This document shows, piece by piece, positions 17,347-24,971 of a stretch of 64,000 nucleotides of DNA. Origin of the DNA: Roseivirga spongicola (GTDB lineage: Bacteria > Bacteroidota > Bacteroidia > Cytophagales > Cyclobacteriaceae); the NCBI RefSeq assembly GCF_001592965.1, contig NZ_LRPC01000012.1, forward strand, positions 310,001-374,000. The letters run 5' to 3'. How positions within the stretch are numbered: the first letter of the stretch is position 1; each line of letters opens with the position of its first letter. Below the pieces are notes generated by a model. That model was not told where the DNA came from, made no database searches, and saw nothing but the letters and a program-made list of their open reading frames with translations. The position numbers were made by a program, and so were the translations under genes.

Positions 17347-17952
17347 TCATTTAAATGGGGAGATGCTGATATAAGGAGAGAATATTGTTCTGCCAATGTC
17401 AAAATTGAATGAATAATAGATATTCATGTCCAGGCCAATAAAGATTGAATTAGATAGTTTATGCTTAAGTCTAGCACCTGCTATCCAATTTCGAAATGGT
17501 TCCTTTTCCCCTTTATCGTAGTGAGTTGTACTTTTACTTTCAGGCTGTCCCGCAATCTGAGTTTGAATACTATTATATTGATTAAGGTTAGTTACCCCGA
17601 AACCCATTTGTGGAATTATCTCAGTGAATTCAGAGAGCTGAAAACCATATCCGGTTTTCAGCTCGTAATAGGAGTTCATATATCTTCTTTCCAAATCTCG
17701 ATATTCGATATTATTAAGGCTGTATTTTAGATTTATTAAGACATCATTGCTTAGGGTATGATTTAACGCTAGTCCAAAACCATATCCATCATTATTGTTG
17801 TTTTGAAAATCATCTAGTTTACTCCAAGCATTGACGTTATTGTAGCTTATTTCAATATCAGTTTGCGGTAAAAATTGTGCTTGGAGATGGACTTGCGATG
17901 ACATGAAAATCGCAATAATAAAAAGATATAAAGACTTTGTTGCTTTCTGCAT
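17347..17952 (-). CDS. outer-membrane beta-barrel-like protein
   Basis: Predicted exported protein of 201 residues whose family I do not recognise. A signal peptide is clear (MQKATKSLYLFIIAIFMSSQ, cleavage likely after LQAQ). The rest alternates polar and hydrophobic residues with many aromatic positions (GYGFGLAL, LINLKYSL, NSYYELKTGYGF, GLDMNIYYSF), as in small eight- to ten-strand barrels, and it ends in a hydrophobic strand, SPYISISPFK. It is AT-rich compared with hemN. It lies between the two copies of the hemN-tail repeat, so it was probably gained by recombination. It is convergent with hemN, 22 bp away. Confidence 0.7.
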   Translation of the reverse strand: MQKATKSLYLFIIAIFMSSQVHLQAQFLPQTDIEISYNNVNAWSKLDDFQNNNNDGYGFGLALNHTLSNDVLINLKYSLNNIEYRDLERRYMNSYYELKTGYGFQLSEFTEIIPQMGFGVTNLNQYNSIQTQIAGQPESKSTTHYDKGEKEPFRNWIAGARLKHKLSNSIFIGLDMNIYYSFNFDIGRTIFSPYISISPFK

Positions 17953-18061
17953 AAATGTGTGTTTCCTACTCTCATAATAACCATTTCCTTATAATTATTC
18001 AAGCCTAAGTCTACACTACTGGATGTATAATTTGATTCATGATTAGCGACTTATATTCAAG

Positions 18062-18085
18062 AAATAGCTTAGAAATAAGCTATTT
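18062..18085. terminator. perfect hairpin abutting repeat copy B
   Basis: AAATAGCTTA and TAAGCTATTT form a perfect 10-bp stem with a GAAA loop, ending at the base before copy B starts. It could terminate minus-strand transcripts from 18155, although the T-run is weak. Its exact position marks the right edge of the inserted segment. Confidence 0.55.
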
Positions 18086-18145
18086 ACTTTTCGACCCCAA
18101 TTATGGAAAGAAAAGAGAGGGAAAGGTGTTTAGTTAGGCGGTTTA
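18086..18145 (+). pseudogene. 60-bp direct repeat, copy B (orphan hemN tail)
   Basis: Duplicate of the end of hemN, differing at two of 60 positions. One change makes the reading frame stop three codons early (VFS then TAG). It has no upstream hemN sequence. It lies 9 bp from the 3' end of the outer-membrane protein gene at 18155, just as copy A adjoins the gene at 17347. Confidence 0.9.
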
Positions 18146-18154
18146 ACTCCTAGT

Positions 18155-18694
18155 TTAAAAAAGGAAGCTTACGCCAACATTTACGGTGTTAGGGTTTAGG
18201 CTGAACCCAGTGAAAGTTCTTTCGTTTGCTCCTTCTTCTCGGTTCTCATAATTAAAGCCTTGTACCGACATATCCATTGAGATTTTGTCTGATAGGAAGT
18301 AAGAGAATCCAGGTCTGATACCAATGCTAAAGGCAGATATATCTGCTTCCGCTGCTGTCTCTCCTGTTCCAAAAGCAATTTGAGGTTGAGCAAAGAAATA
18401 GAATCTATCTGCAATAGGCTTATAGAACCTACTAAATACTCCAAAGCTAAAAAGCTTGTCTTTTGCATTGGAGTTACCAGCCGATTGGTAGCCTAACACT
18501 ACCCCTAGACTTATATTGTCTGATAAAAAGTAACCTGCTTGTGGAGTCAGGTCAAAACGGTTGGTTTCTATTCCGTTAACCTCAATACTTGAGATGTTAA
18601 AGCTACCGCTTACCTGAACTTTCCCTTTTTCTATTTGAGCGTTTGCCGTTAAAGCGAAAAGACTAAATAGAATAATTGCACTTAATTTTTTCAT
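18155..18694 (-). CDS. outer-membrane beta-barrel protein
   Basis: Predicted outer-membrane porin-like protein of 179 residues (OmpW/OmpX-sized, beta-barrel domain superfamily). The start is moved to the ATG at 18694 so that the protein opens with the signal peptide MKKLSAIILFSLFALTANAQ; an upstream in-frame ATG at 18724 would put ten residues in front of it. About eight amphipathic strands follow (VQVSGSFNISS, LTPQAGYFLSD, SLGVVLGYQS, FYFFAQPQIAFGTG), and it ends in the typical final strand VGVSFLF with a C-terminal phenylalanine. Its promoter region is shared with the divergent ccoNO promoter and contains TGATTTAA half-sites, so oxygen control is possible but unproven. Confidence 0.82.
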   Translation of the reverse strand: MKKLSAIILFSLFALTANAQIEKGKVQVSGSFNISSIEVNGIETNRFDLTPQAGYFLSDNISLGVVLGYQSAGNSNAKDKLFSFGVFSRFYKPIADRFYFFAQPQIAFGTGETAAEADISAFSIGIRPGFSYFLSDKISMDMSVQGFNYENREEGANERTFTGFSLNPNTVNVGVSFLF

Positions 18695-18835
18695 GATTTT
18701 GAGTTTAATGTGAATATAGAGCATAGACTCCTTTTATTGATTTAAGGTTTAGCTAACCTCTATTAAATGATTTAAGTGGTTTTAGCCTTTGTATTAGTGG
18801 TTATATGGCCATTTTTCTAACTACAATCTAGAACA

Positions 18836-18900
18836 TGATTTAAATCAGTTTTTTACCTAATGGCCATCAGGTCGCATTCTTCCCCGCACAGCTACCTTCG
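18836..18900 (+). promoter_or_regulatory. tandem FNR-type boxes plus -7 element of the ccoNO operon
   Basis: TGATTTAAATCA at 18836-18847 is a perfect FNR-type dyad. TAATGGCCATCA at 18858-18869 is a second with one mismatch in the left half. Centres are 22 bp apart. TACCTTCG at 18893-18900 differs by one base from TAnnTTTG. Spacings (13-bp TGGCCATCA offset, 23 bp to the -7) equal those before the Usp gene at 12650. The start codon is 33 bp downstream. Confidence 0.8.
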
Positions 18901-18932
18901 AATCATAATTTTTGAAAACCCAAGCTGTGACT

Positions 18933-21056
18933 ATGGAACTGCAACAATTCAAGTATGACAACAAAATTGTCAAGTACTTTGCGATAGCAACCGTTGTATT
19001 CGGTGTTGTCGGTATGTTGGTAGGGCTCATTATTGCCACCCAACTATTCTTACCCCAACTTAATTTCGGCATTCAGTATACCACTTTCGGAAGACTAAGA
19101 CCGCTGCACACCAATGCAGTGATTTTTGCTTTTGTGGGTAATGCCATGTTTGCTGGAGTGTATTACTCCATGCAACGCTTACTCAAAGCCAGAATGTTCA
19201 GCGATATGCTCAGCTGGATTCACTTCTGGGGTTGGCAACTCATTATTGTGGCTGCGGCTATTACGCTTCCACTAGGTATGACCACCTCTAAAGAGTATGC
19301 CGAGCTAGAGTGGCCAATTGATATTGCCATTACCTTAATATGGGTAGTGTTCGGTATCAACATGATAGGTACAATTCTTAAACGAAGAGAGCGCCACATG
19401 TACGTAGCTATTTGGTTCTACATAGCCACTTTCGTAACAGTTGCTGTACTACACGTGGTTAACTCATTCGAAATTCCTGTCACATTATTCAAAAGTTACT
19501 CATGGTATGCTGGTGTGCAAGATGCGCTTGTACAGTGGTGGTATGGACACAATGCGGTGGCATTCTTCCTCACTACACCATTCTTGGGCCTAATGTACTA
19601 TTACTTGCCTAAGGCAGCCAACAGGCCAGTTTACTCTTACAAACTATCTATTATTCACTTCTGGTCGTTGATATTTATCTATATCTGGGCTGGTCCTCAC
19701 CACTTATTGTACACCTCGCTTCCAGATTGGGCGCAATCGCTCGGAACGGTATTCTCAATAATGCTTATTGCACCGTCTTGGGGTGGTATGCTCAACGGTT
19801 TGTTGACACTTCGTGGTGCTTGGGATAGGGTTCGAGAAGACCCAGTTCTGAAGTTTATGGTAGTGGCAGTTACCGCTTATGGTATGTCTACTTTGGAAGG
19901 TCCTTTGCTTTCTATCAAGAGTGTAAACGCTATTGCCCACTTTACCGATTGGATTATCGCTCACGTTCATGTTGGTGGTTTAGGTTGGAATGGGTTCCTC
20001 ACCTTCGGTATGCTTTACTGGTTGATACCAAAAATGTGGGGTACTAAGCTCTTTTCAACCAAAATGGCTAATACACACTTCTGGTTGGGTACACTGGGTA
20101 TAATAGTGTATGCTCTGCCTATGTATACCGCAGGTGTTGTTCAAAGCTTAATGTGGAAGAACTTCAATGCTGAAGGCTTCTTGGAGTACCCGAACTTCCT
20201 AGAAACAGTAACTCAGATTATACCTATGTATATGATGAGAGCTATAGGTGGTCTACTTTACTTCTCAGGTGTGATTATAATGGTGGTGAACCTTATGAAA
20301 ACTGCCAAGCAAGGTAAGTTCATGGCCGAAGAAGCTGCAGAAGCTCCAGCATTGGAGAAGAAGAAAGTGGTTGGTGGTCACTGGCACAGTGCTTTAGAAA
20401 GAAAGCCGGTTATTTTCACTGTACTAACCTTGGTAGCTATCCTTATTGGTGGGGTTATTGAAATGGTGCCTACTTTCTTAATCAAGTCGAATATTCCAAC
20501 CATTGCTAGTGTTCAGCCTTACACTCCGCTGGAACTTCATGGTAGAGATATCTATATCAGAGAAGGTTGTAATAACTGTCACTCGCAGATGGTAAGACCA
20601 TTCCGCTCAGAGACAGTCCGATACAAAGGTGAGTACTCTAAGGCTGGTGAATTTGTGTACGATCACCCATTCCTTTGGGGCTCTAAACGAACAGGTCCAG
20701 ACTTACATAGGGTAGGGGGACTATACAACAATGTATGGCACTTCAACCACATGCTAGACCCAACATCTACTTCACCAGGTTCTATTATGCCGCCATATCC
20801 TTGGCTATACAGACAGCAGATAGATCCAGGCTTAACAGCAGGTAAAATCAAAGCCTTAAGAACGGTGGGAGTGCCTTACGAAGAAGGATATGAAGAAGTG
20901 GCCAATAATGATCTGAAGGAGCAAGCAATGGCCATTAAGAACGACTTGAAGGAAAACAATATCGACATTCCTGAAACGGCAGAAATCGTAGCCCTAATAG
21001 CCTACTTGCAGAGATTAGGGACGGATATTAAAGCAGAACCAACCGCAAATAAGTAA
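18933..21056 (+). CDS. ccoNO: cbb3-type cytochrome c oxidase, fused subunits I and II
   Basis: Fusion of the catalytic subunit CcoN and the mono-haem subunit CcoO, inner membrane, reducing oxygen with high affinity. The start is the ATG at 18933 (707 residues); a TTG at 18912 lies close to the promoter. CcoN occupies about 1-470 with some twelve helices: haem b ligand His59 (LHTNAVIFAF), CuB ligands His206 (WWYGHN) and His256/257 (GPHHLLYTSLPDW), and His344/His346 (AHVHVGG). After one more helix comes CcoO with the haem c site CNNCH at 546-550 and MVRPFRSETVRYG. NO fusion is characteristic of Bacteroidota. ccoQ follows after 3 bp. Confidence 0.97.
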   Translation: MELQQFKYDNKIVKYFAIATVVFGVVGMLVGLIIATQLFLPQLNFGIQYTTFGRLRPLHTNAVIFAFVGNAMFAGVYYSMQRLLKARMFSDMLSWIHFWGWQLIIVAAAITLPLGMTTSKEYAELEWPIDIAITLIWVVFGINMIGTILKRRERHMYVAIWFYIATFVTVAVLHVVNSFEIPVTLFKSYSWYAGVQDALVQWWYGHNAVAFFLTTPFLGLMYYYLPKAANRPVYSYKLSIIHFWSLIFIYIWAGPHHLLYTSLPDWAQSLGTVFSIMLIAPSWGGMLNGLLTLRGAWDRVREDPVLKFMVVAVTAYGMSTLEGPLLSIKSVNAIAHFTDWIIAHVHVGGLGWNGFLTFGMLYWLIPKMWGTKLFSTKMANTHFWLGTLGIIVYALPMYTAGVVQSLMWKNFNAEGFLEYPNFLETVTQIIPMYMMRAIGGLLYFSGVIIMVVNLMKTAKQGKFMAEEAAEAPALEKKKVVGGHWHSALERKPVIFTVLTLVAILIGGVIEMVPTFLIKSNIPTIASVQPYTPLELHGRDIYIREGCNNCHSQMVRPFRSETVRYKGEYSKAGEFVYDHPFLWGSKRTGPDLHRVGGLYNNVWHFNHMLDPTSTSPGSIMPPYPWLYRQQIDPGLTAGKIKALRTVGVPYEEGYEEVANNDLKEQAMAIKNDLKENNIDIPETAEIVALIAYLQRLGTDIKAEPTANK

Positions 21057-21059
21057 GCC

Positions 21060-21248
21060 ATGTTTAAGTATTATTTCGAACAAGTTCATAATGTGGAGGT
21101 TTGGCCCATTATTTCGCTCATCATCTTCTTCGTGTTCTTTGTAGGGCTGATTGGCTACGTGTGGAAAATGCGCAAAGACTATGTAGAGCACATGGGAGAT
21201 CTTCCCTTGTCAGACGAGAGTTTAAATGAGTTTCAGTCCCAAGAATAA
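21060..21248 (+). CDS. ccoQ: cbb3 oxidase small subunit
   Basis: 62-residue membrane protein with one helix at about 15-37 (WPIISLIIFFVFFVGLIGYV) and the short cytosolic tail KMRKDYVEHMGDLPLSD. Position between ccoNO and ccoP, size and topology define it as CcoQ, which stabilises the oxidase complex. The 3' end runs up to the ccoP start; an alternative upstream ccoP ATG at 21226 would overlap it. Confidence 0.92.
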   Translation: MFKYYFEQVHNVEVWPIISLIIFFVFFVGLIGYVWKMRKDYVEHMGDLPLSDESLNEFQSQE

Positions 21249-21258
21249 ATTCAGAAGC

Positions 21259-22140
21259 ATGAACATTTTAAGAAAATTCAAACATAAAACTTCTGCCCTC
21301 ATGGTAGCTATTTTGATGCTCTTGGGTACGAAATCTTATGCCCAAACCACAGCAGGTTCAGGCATAAGTCAAGAAACCATGTTATACATCACTTTTGGTT
21401 TGGTGTTTCTAGTGTCTCTTTTGGTGCTCTTGGTAGCTATTTATGTCTTACAGCTATTAAAAGGCTTTATCCGAAAGGAAATGACAGAAGAGCAATTGGC
21501 CAGACAAGAAGCCGAACCAGGTTGGTTTGCCAAGCTTTGGGCTAAGTGGAATGACTTCAGGCCAATGGAGGAGGAAGAAGAACTCTTGTTAGACCATGAT
21601 TACGATGGCATCAAAGAGCTAGACAATCACTTGCCACCGTGGTGGAAGGGCTTGTTTTACGTAACCGTGGTCTATGCCGTTGTATACCTTCTCATTTTCC
21701 ACGTTTTCAAAACCGCACCTCTTCAAGAGGAGCAATATGAAAGAGAGATTGCAGCTGCAGAAGCACTAAAGGCCAATGCAGAAGCAGACTTGGTGGTAGA
21801 CTTTGATGAGAATACCGTAACGGCTACTACAGACGCTACAGAGTTGGCTGATGGACAAAAATTCTTCGAGGCTCAATGCGCAGTTTGTCACAAGGCAGAC
21901 GGTGGAGGTTTGGCTGGGCCTAACCTTACTGATGAATATTGGAGAAACGGTGGAGGTATTTCGAACATCTACAAAGTGATTAAGAACGGTGTGCCGAACA
22001 CAGCCATGATCTCTTGGGAGAGTCAGTTGAATCCGATAAGAATGAGAAATGTGGCTTCTTATGTAATGACCTTACAAGGAACGAACCCTCCTGGTGCTTT
22101 GCCTCCAGATGGAGAGCTCTATGAGCCGGAGAACGAATAG
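21259..22140 (+). CDS. ccoP: cbb3 oxidase mono-haem cytochrome c subunit
   Basis: Membrane-anchored cytochrome c that feeds electrons to CcoNO. The start is set at the ATG at 21259 (293 residues) because it opens a signal-type helix ending in SYAQ; the ATG at 21226 would add eleven polar residues and overlap ccoQ. Two further membrane segments lie near 44-70 and 130-150 (WWKGLFYVTVVYAVVYLL), preceded by the CcoP-type HLPPWW. Only one haem site is present, CAVCH at 207-211, with the distal methionine probably in NTAMISW. Proteobacterial CcoP carries two haems, so this is the shorter mono-haem form. Confidence 0.93.
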   Translation: MNILRKFKHKTSALMVAILMLLGTKSYAQTTAGSGISQETMLYITFGLVFLVSLLVLLVAIYVLQLLKGFIRKEMTEEQLARQEAEPGWFAKLWAKWNDFRPMEEEEELLLDHDYDGIKELDNHLPPWWKGLFYVTVVYAVVYLLIFHVFKTAPLQEEQYEREIAAAEALKANAEADLVVDFDENTVTATTDATELADGQKFFEAQCAVCHKADGGGLAGPNLTDEYWRNGGGISNIYKVIKNGVPNTAMISWESQLNPIRMRNVASYVMTLQGTNPPGALPPDGELYEPENE

Positions 22141-22175
22141 ACGTAGCTAGTCCTAGTATTTCACTAGGGCTACGT
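22141..22175 (+). terminator. hairpin after ccoP
   Basis: ACGTAG pairs with CTACGT, and CCTAGT with ACTAGG across a small bulge, with an ATTTC loop, starting at the base after the ccoP stop. No T-run follows, so it may reduce rather than end transcription into ccoG, or stabilise the ccoNOQP message. Confidence 0.5.
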
Positions 22176-22270
22176 CATTCCCCCTGAAAACGGGAGTCTC
22201 TAAATGGTCTGTACAAGTGATCATGAGGTTCCCGATCAGCTTGGGACTGACGATCATGTTTTGAAGTTGC

Positions 22271-22293
22271 CAGTCTCGGTGTCACACTGAGAC
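22271..22293 (+). repeat. short hairpin repeat in the ccoG leader
   Basis: CAGTCTCGGTGTC begins a hairpin (GTCTC with GAGAC, GTGT opposite ACAC) ending 15 bp before the ccoG start. It shares a 13-mer, CAGTyTCGGTGTC, with the repeat at 10118. Confidence 0.45.
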
Positions 22294-22308
22294 AAAAAAT
22301 GAAAGTCA

Positions 22309-23730
22309 ATGGAGCAGGATAAAATAAAGGATCTCTACAATTACGATGAGCAATATCGCGATACTATTGCTACCGTAGACGAGAAAGGGAAAAGGGTATG
22401 GATTTACCCTAAGAAGCCGAAGGGCCGATATCACAACAAAAGGATAGTGGTTTCCATTGTCCTTTTGGCTATTCTTTTTGCTGGGCCATTCATTAAAATT
22501 GGTGGCGAGCCTTTCTTGCTTCTCAATATTTTCGAACGCAAATTCTCTATTCTTGGCGCTGTATTTTGGCCTCAAGACTTCTTTATCTTGGCCCTTATGG
22601 CCATCAGTTTTTTCGTATTCATCATTCTTTTTACCGTAGTGTTCGGTAGGGTTTGGTGTGGTTGGGCTTGTCCGCAGACTCTCTTTATGGAAATGGTATT
22701 CCGTAAAATTGAATACTGGATAGATGGAGATACTGGCCAGCAACGTAAACTCAAAAAAATGCCTTGGAATGCTGAGAAGATCAGGAAAAGGTTGCTCAAG
22801 CATAGCATTTTTGCCCTGATAGCCATTCTTATTGGTCACACCGTGATGGCTTATCTCATAGGAATTGAACAGGTGAAAGAGATTGTTTCTCAGCCTCCAT
22901 CTGAGAACCTGGCAGGCTTTATAGGGCTAATTGCCTTTAGCGCTATATTTTATGGAGTCTTTGCCTTTTTGAGAGAACAGGCTTGTGTAGCTATTTGCCC
23001 TTACGGAAGACTTCAGGGTGTGCTTTTGGTCAAAGACTCAATGGCCGTAATGTACGATTGGTTGCGAGGTGAGCCAAGGGGTCGAATGAAGCGTAACGAA
23101 GATCGAAACACCAAAGGCGATTGTATAGACTGTAAACTTTGCGTTCACGTTTGCCCAACGGGTATAGACATTAGAAACGGAACGCAATTGGAGTGCGTAA
23201 ACTGTACCGCTTGTATTGATGCTTGTGATGATGTAATGACCAAAATCGGTAAGCCAACTGGGCTTATTCGTCCTACCTCTTATAGCGCTATTGCTGAAGG
23301 AAGGAAGAAACTCTTCACCCCAAGAGTTGCTGGCTACACTGGAGTATTAGTAGTGCTAATGACATTGCTCACTATTTTTGTGTCGGGCAGATCTGATGTG
23401 GAAGCCACGGTTTTGCGCATGCCAGGTATGATGTATCAGAAGGTTGAAGGTGGCATGATTCAGAACATCTACAATATTCAGTTCTTAAACAAAACTGCGG
23501 AAGATATTCAGTTAGATGTATCGCTAATTGGTGTTGACGGAACCATTGAATCTGTGGGGGAGGGTGCCACAATTCTGCCAGCCAAATCTAAAGTAGACCG
23601 GGTGTTTATCATCAAGCTGCCAGAAGCGGATTTAACAGAAACGAAAACCAAAATAGAGCTAGAGCTGCGCTCTGGTGAGCAGATCATCGATAATATTACT
23701 ACTAATTTTCTTGGGCCTGTAAAGTTTTAA
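22309..23730 (+). CDS. ccoG: cytochrome cbb3 oxidase accessory polyferredoxin
   Basis: Inner-membrane protein with iron-sulfur centres, thought to act as a cupric reductase in delivering copper to cbb3 oxidase. The 473 residues contain membrane helices near 45-65, 85-110, 160-180, 205-225 and 340-360. Cysteine motifs are CGWACPQ, CVAICPYGR, and the two 4Fe-4S ferredoxin motifs CIDCKLCVHVCP and CVNCTACIDAC. A periplasmic immunoglobulin-like domain follows from about 365. The order ccoG, ccoH, SafE-like gene with 3-bp and overlapping junctions marks a maturation operon following ccoNOQP. Confidence 0.96.
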   Translation: MEQDKIKDLYNYDEQYRDTIATVDEKGKRVWIYPKKPKGRYHNKRIVVSIVLLAILFAGPFIKIGGEPFLLLNIFERKFSILGAVFWPQDFFILALMAISFFVFIILFTVVFGRVWCGWACPQTLFMEMVFRKIEYWIDGDTGQQRKLKKMPWNAEKIRKRLLKHSIFALIAILIGHTVMAYLIGIEQVKEIVSQPPSENLAGFIGLIAFSAIFYGVFAFLREQACVAICPYGRLQGVLLVKDSMAVMYDWLRGEPRGRMKRNEDRNTKGDCIDCKLCVHVCPTGIDIRNGTQLECVNCTACIDACDDVMTKIGKPTGLIRPTSYSAIAEGRKKLFTPRVAGYTGVLVVLMTLLTIFVSGRSDVEATVLRMPGMMYQKVEGGMIQNIYNIQFLNKTAEDIQLDVSLIGVDGTIESVGEGATILPAKSKVDRVFIIKLPEADLTETKTKIELELRSGEQIIDNITTNFLGPVKF

Positions 23731-23733
23731 ATT

Positions 23734-24174
23734 ATGAATTGGGGAAATAGAATTATTGTGGCTTTTGTACTCTTTTTTGGAGTGCTTTTCACGCTCGTCT
23801 ATATCAGTATGAATACTGAATTCAGCCTAGTGGCCGACAATTACTACGAGCAAGAGTTGGCTTATGAAGATCAGCTCACTAGAATCAGAAACGTAAATGC
23901 TCTAGACCAAAAACCTGAGTTTTCAATAGACAGAACAGGCTTGAAGGTTTCGCTTGCTTTCCCCGAAGGTGTTGCTCAAAACATCAAAGAAGGAAAAGTG
24001 AAGTTTTACCGATCTAGTAGTGCAAGGCACGATAAAGAAATGGAGTTAGAGCTGAATGAAACCAATCAGTTCGAACAAGATATTTCTGAGTTTGTGGTAG
24101 GTGCTTGGAAACTACAGCTTTTCTGGACTGACGGAAATAAAGAATACTATAAGGAAATAGACTTTGTAATCTGA
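23734..24174 (+). CDS. ccoH: cbb3 oxidase assembly protein FixH/CcoH family
   Basis: 146-residue protein with one N-terminal membrane helix (about 5-27) and a periplasmic beta-sandwich. It has the family's NYYEQELAYEDQLTRIRN segment directly after the helix, which identifies FixH/CcoH proteins. It assists late assembly of the cbb3 complex. It starts 3 bp after ccoG and its stop codon TGA overlaps the next ATG, so translation is coupled. Confidence 0.92.
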   Translation: MNWGNRIIVAFVLFFGVLFTLVYISMNTEFSLVADNYYEQELAYEDQLTRIRNVNALDQKPEFSIDRTGLKVSLAFPEGVAQNIKEGKVKFYRSSSARHDKEMELELNETNQFEQDISEFVVGAWKLQLFWTDGNKEYYKEIDFVI

Positions 24175-24881
24175 TGTTGCTCTTGTGGACTGGCTTTTTA
24201 TTTGGGTTACTAGGAAGCATGCACTGCCTTGGTATGTGTGCTCCTCTCATTTGGGCCTTACCACAACAAAAGGATAAACGTGCAGCTTGGTGGAGAAATA
24301 AACTGGCCTATAACCTCGGGAGAGCAAGTACCTATGCCATGCTTGGTTTAATTATCGGTTTGGTGGGAGAAACGATTTCCTTTGTCGGATTTCAGCAATA
24401 TCTATCAATAGGTACGGGTGTTTTGATGATTCTTTTTCTGCTTTTTACTCGAGGCCGAATTCCACAGTCATTTTCCGTTAAGCCACTCAATAAGCTAGTG
24501 CTCAAGGTGAAGATGAGATTGGGTAAACTACTTCAAGGTAATACCTTCAAATCGAATGCTCTCATGGGGCTTTACAATGGGCTGTTGCCATGTGGTTTGG
24601 TTTATATGGCTTTATTAGCTTCTCTTTCTATGTCCTCTTTGGGAGGAAGCGCTCTTTACATGCTAGTTTTTGGTTTAGGTACATTCCCAATGATGTTGGC
24701 TGCTGCCTTTTTCGGTAACACAGTGAAACAATGGAATCAGAAAGTGTTCAGCCGATGGGTGCCTCGTTTTATCTTATTGGTTGCTGCGCTTTTGATATTC
24801 AGAGGGCTCAATTTGGGAGTGCCCTATTTAAGCCCTAAGCTCAGCGCGAATAATGACATTGTGGTTTGCGAAACTCCATAG
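24174..24881 (+). CDS. SafE/TauE-like cbb3-cluster membrane protein
   Basis: 235-residue integral-membrane protein with about six helices. The first helix carries FGLLGSMHCLGMCAPL, a Cys-x3-Cys metal-like motif typical of the sulfite exporter TauE/SafE-annotated proteins found at the end of cco clusters, and a second GLLPCGLVYMAL motif opens the C-terminal half, like DsbD/CcdA-type transporters. From context a role in copper or thiol handling for oxidase maturation is more likely than sulfite export. It overlaps ccoH by one base. Confidence 0.85.
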   Translation: MLLLWTGFLFGLLGSMHCLGMCAPLIWALPQQKDKRAAWWRNKLAYNLGRASTYAMLGLIIGLVGETISFVGFQQYLSIGTGVLMILFLLFTRGRIPQSFSVKPLNKLVLKVKMRLGKLLQGNTFKSNALMGLYNGLLPCGLVYMALLASLSMSSLGGSALYMLVFGLGTFPMMLAAAFFGNTVKQWNQKVFSRWVPRFILLVAALLIFRGLNLGVPYLSPKLSANNDIVVCETP

Positions 24882-24898
24882 AAACTCTTCTCCGTTCA

Positions 24899-24910
24899 TG
24901 ACCTAAATCA
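24899..24910 (+). promoter_or_regulatory. candidate FNR-type box upstream of uspA
   Basis: TGACCTAAATCA matches TGAT-N4-ATCA with one mismatch, 62 bp upstream of the Usp start. No second box and no clean TAnnTTTG at the expected distance is seen, so this is weaker than the two promoters at 12563 and 18836. Confidence 0.4.
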
Positions 24911-24971
24911 TTCTTTTCTTCGGATATTTTTTCGTATTTAAAAGTAGACAGAAATAAGAAAGGAAATAGTC

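Noticed and set aside
17264-18145. Insertion sequence or composite transposon around the barrel gene
   Set aside because: No transposase, no terminal inverted repeats, and the direct repeats are gene-derived and 60 bp long.
22306-22839. 177-codon open frame antisense to ccoG
   Set aside because: It overlaps the ferredoxin gene, whose cysteine motifs support the plus strand.
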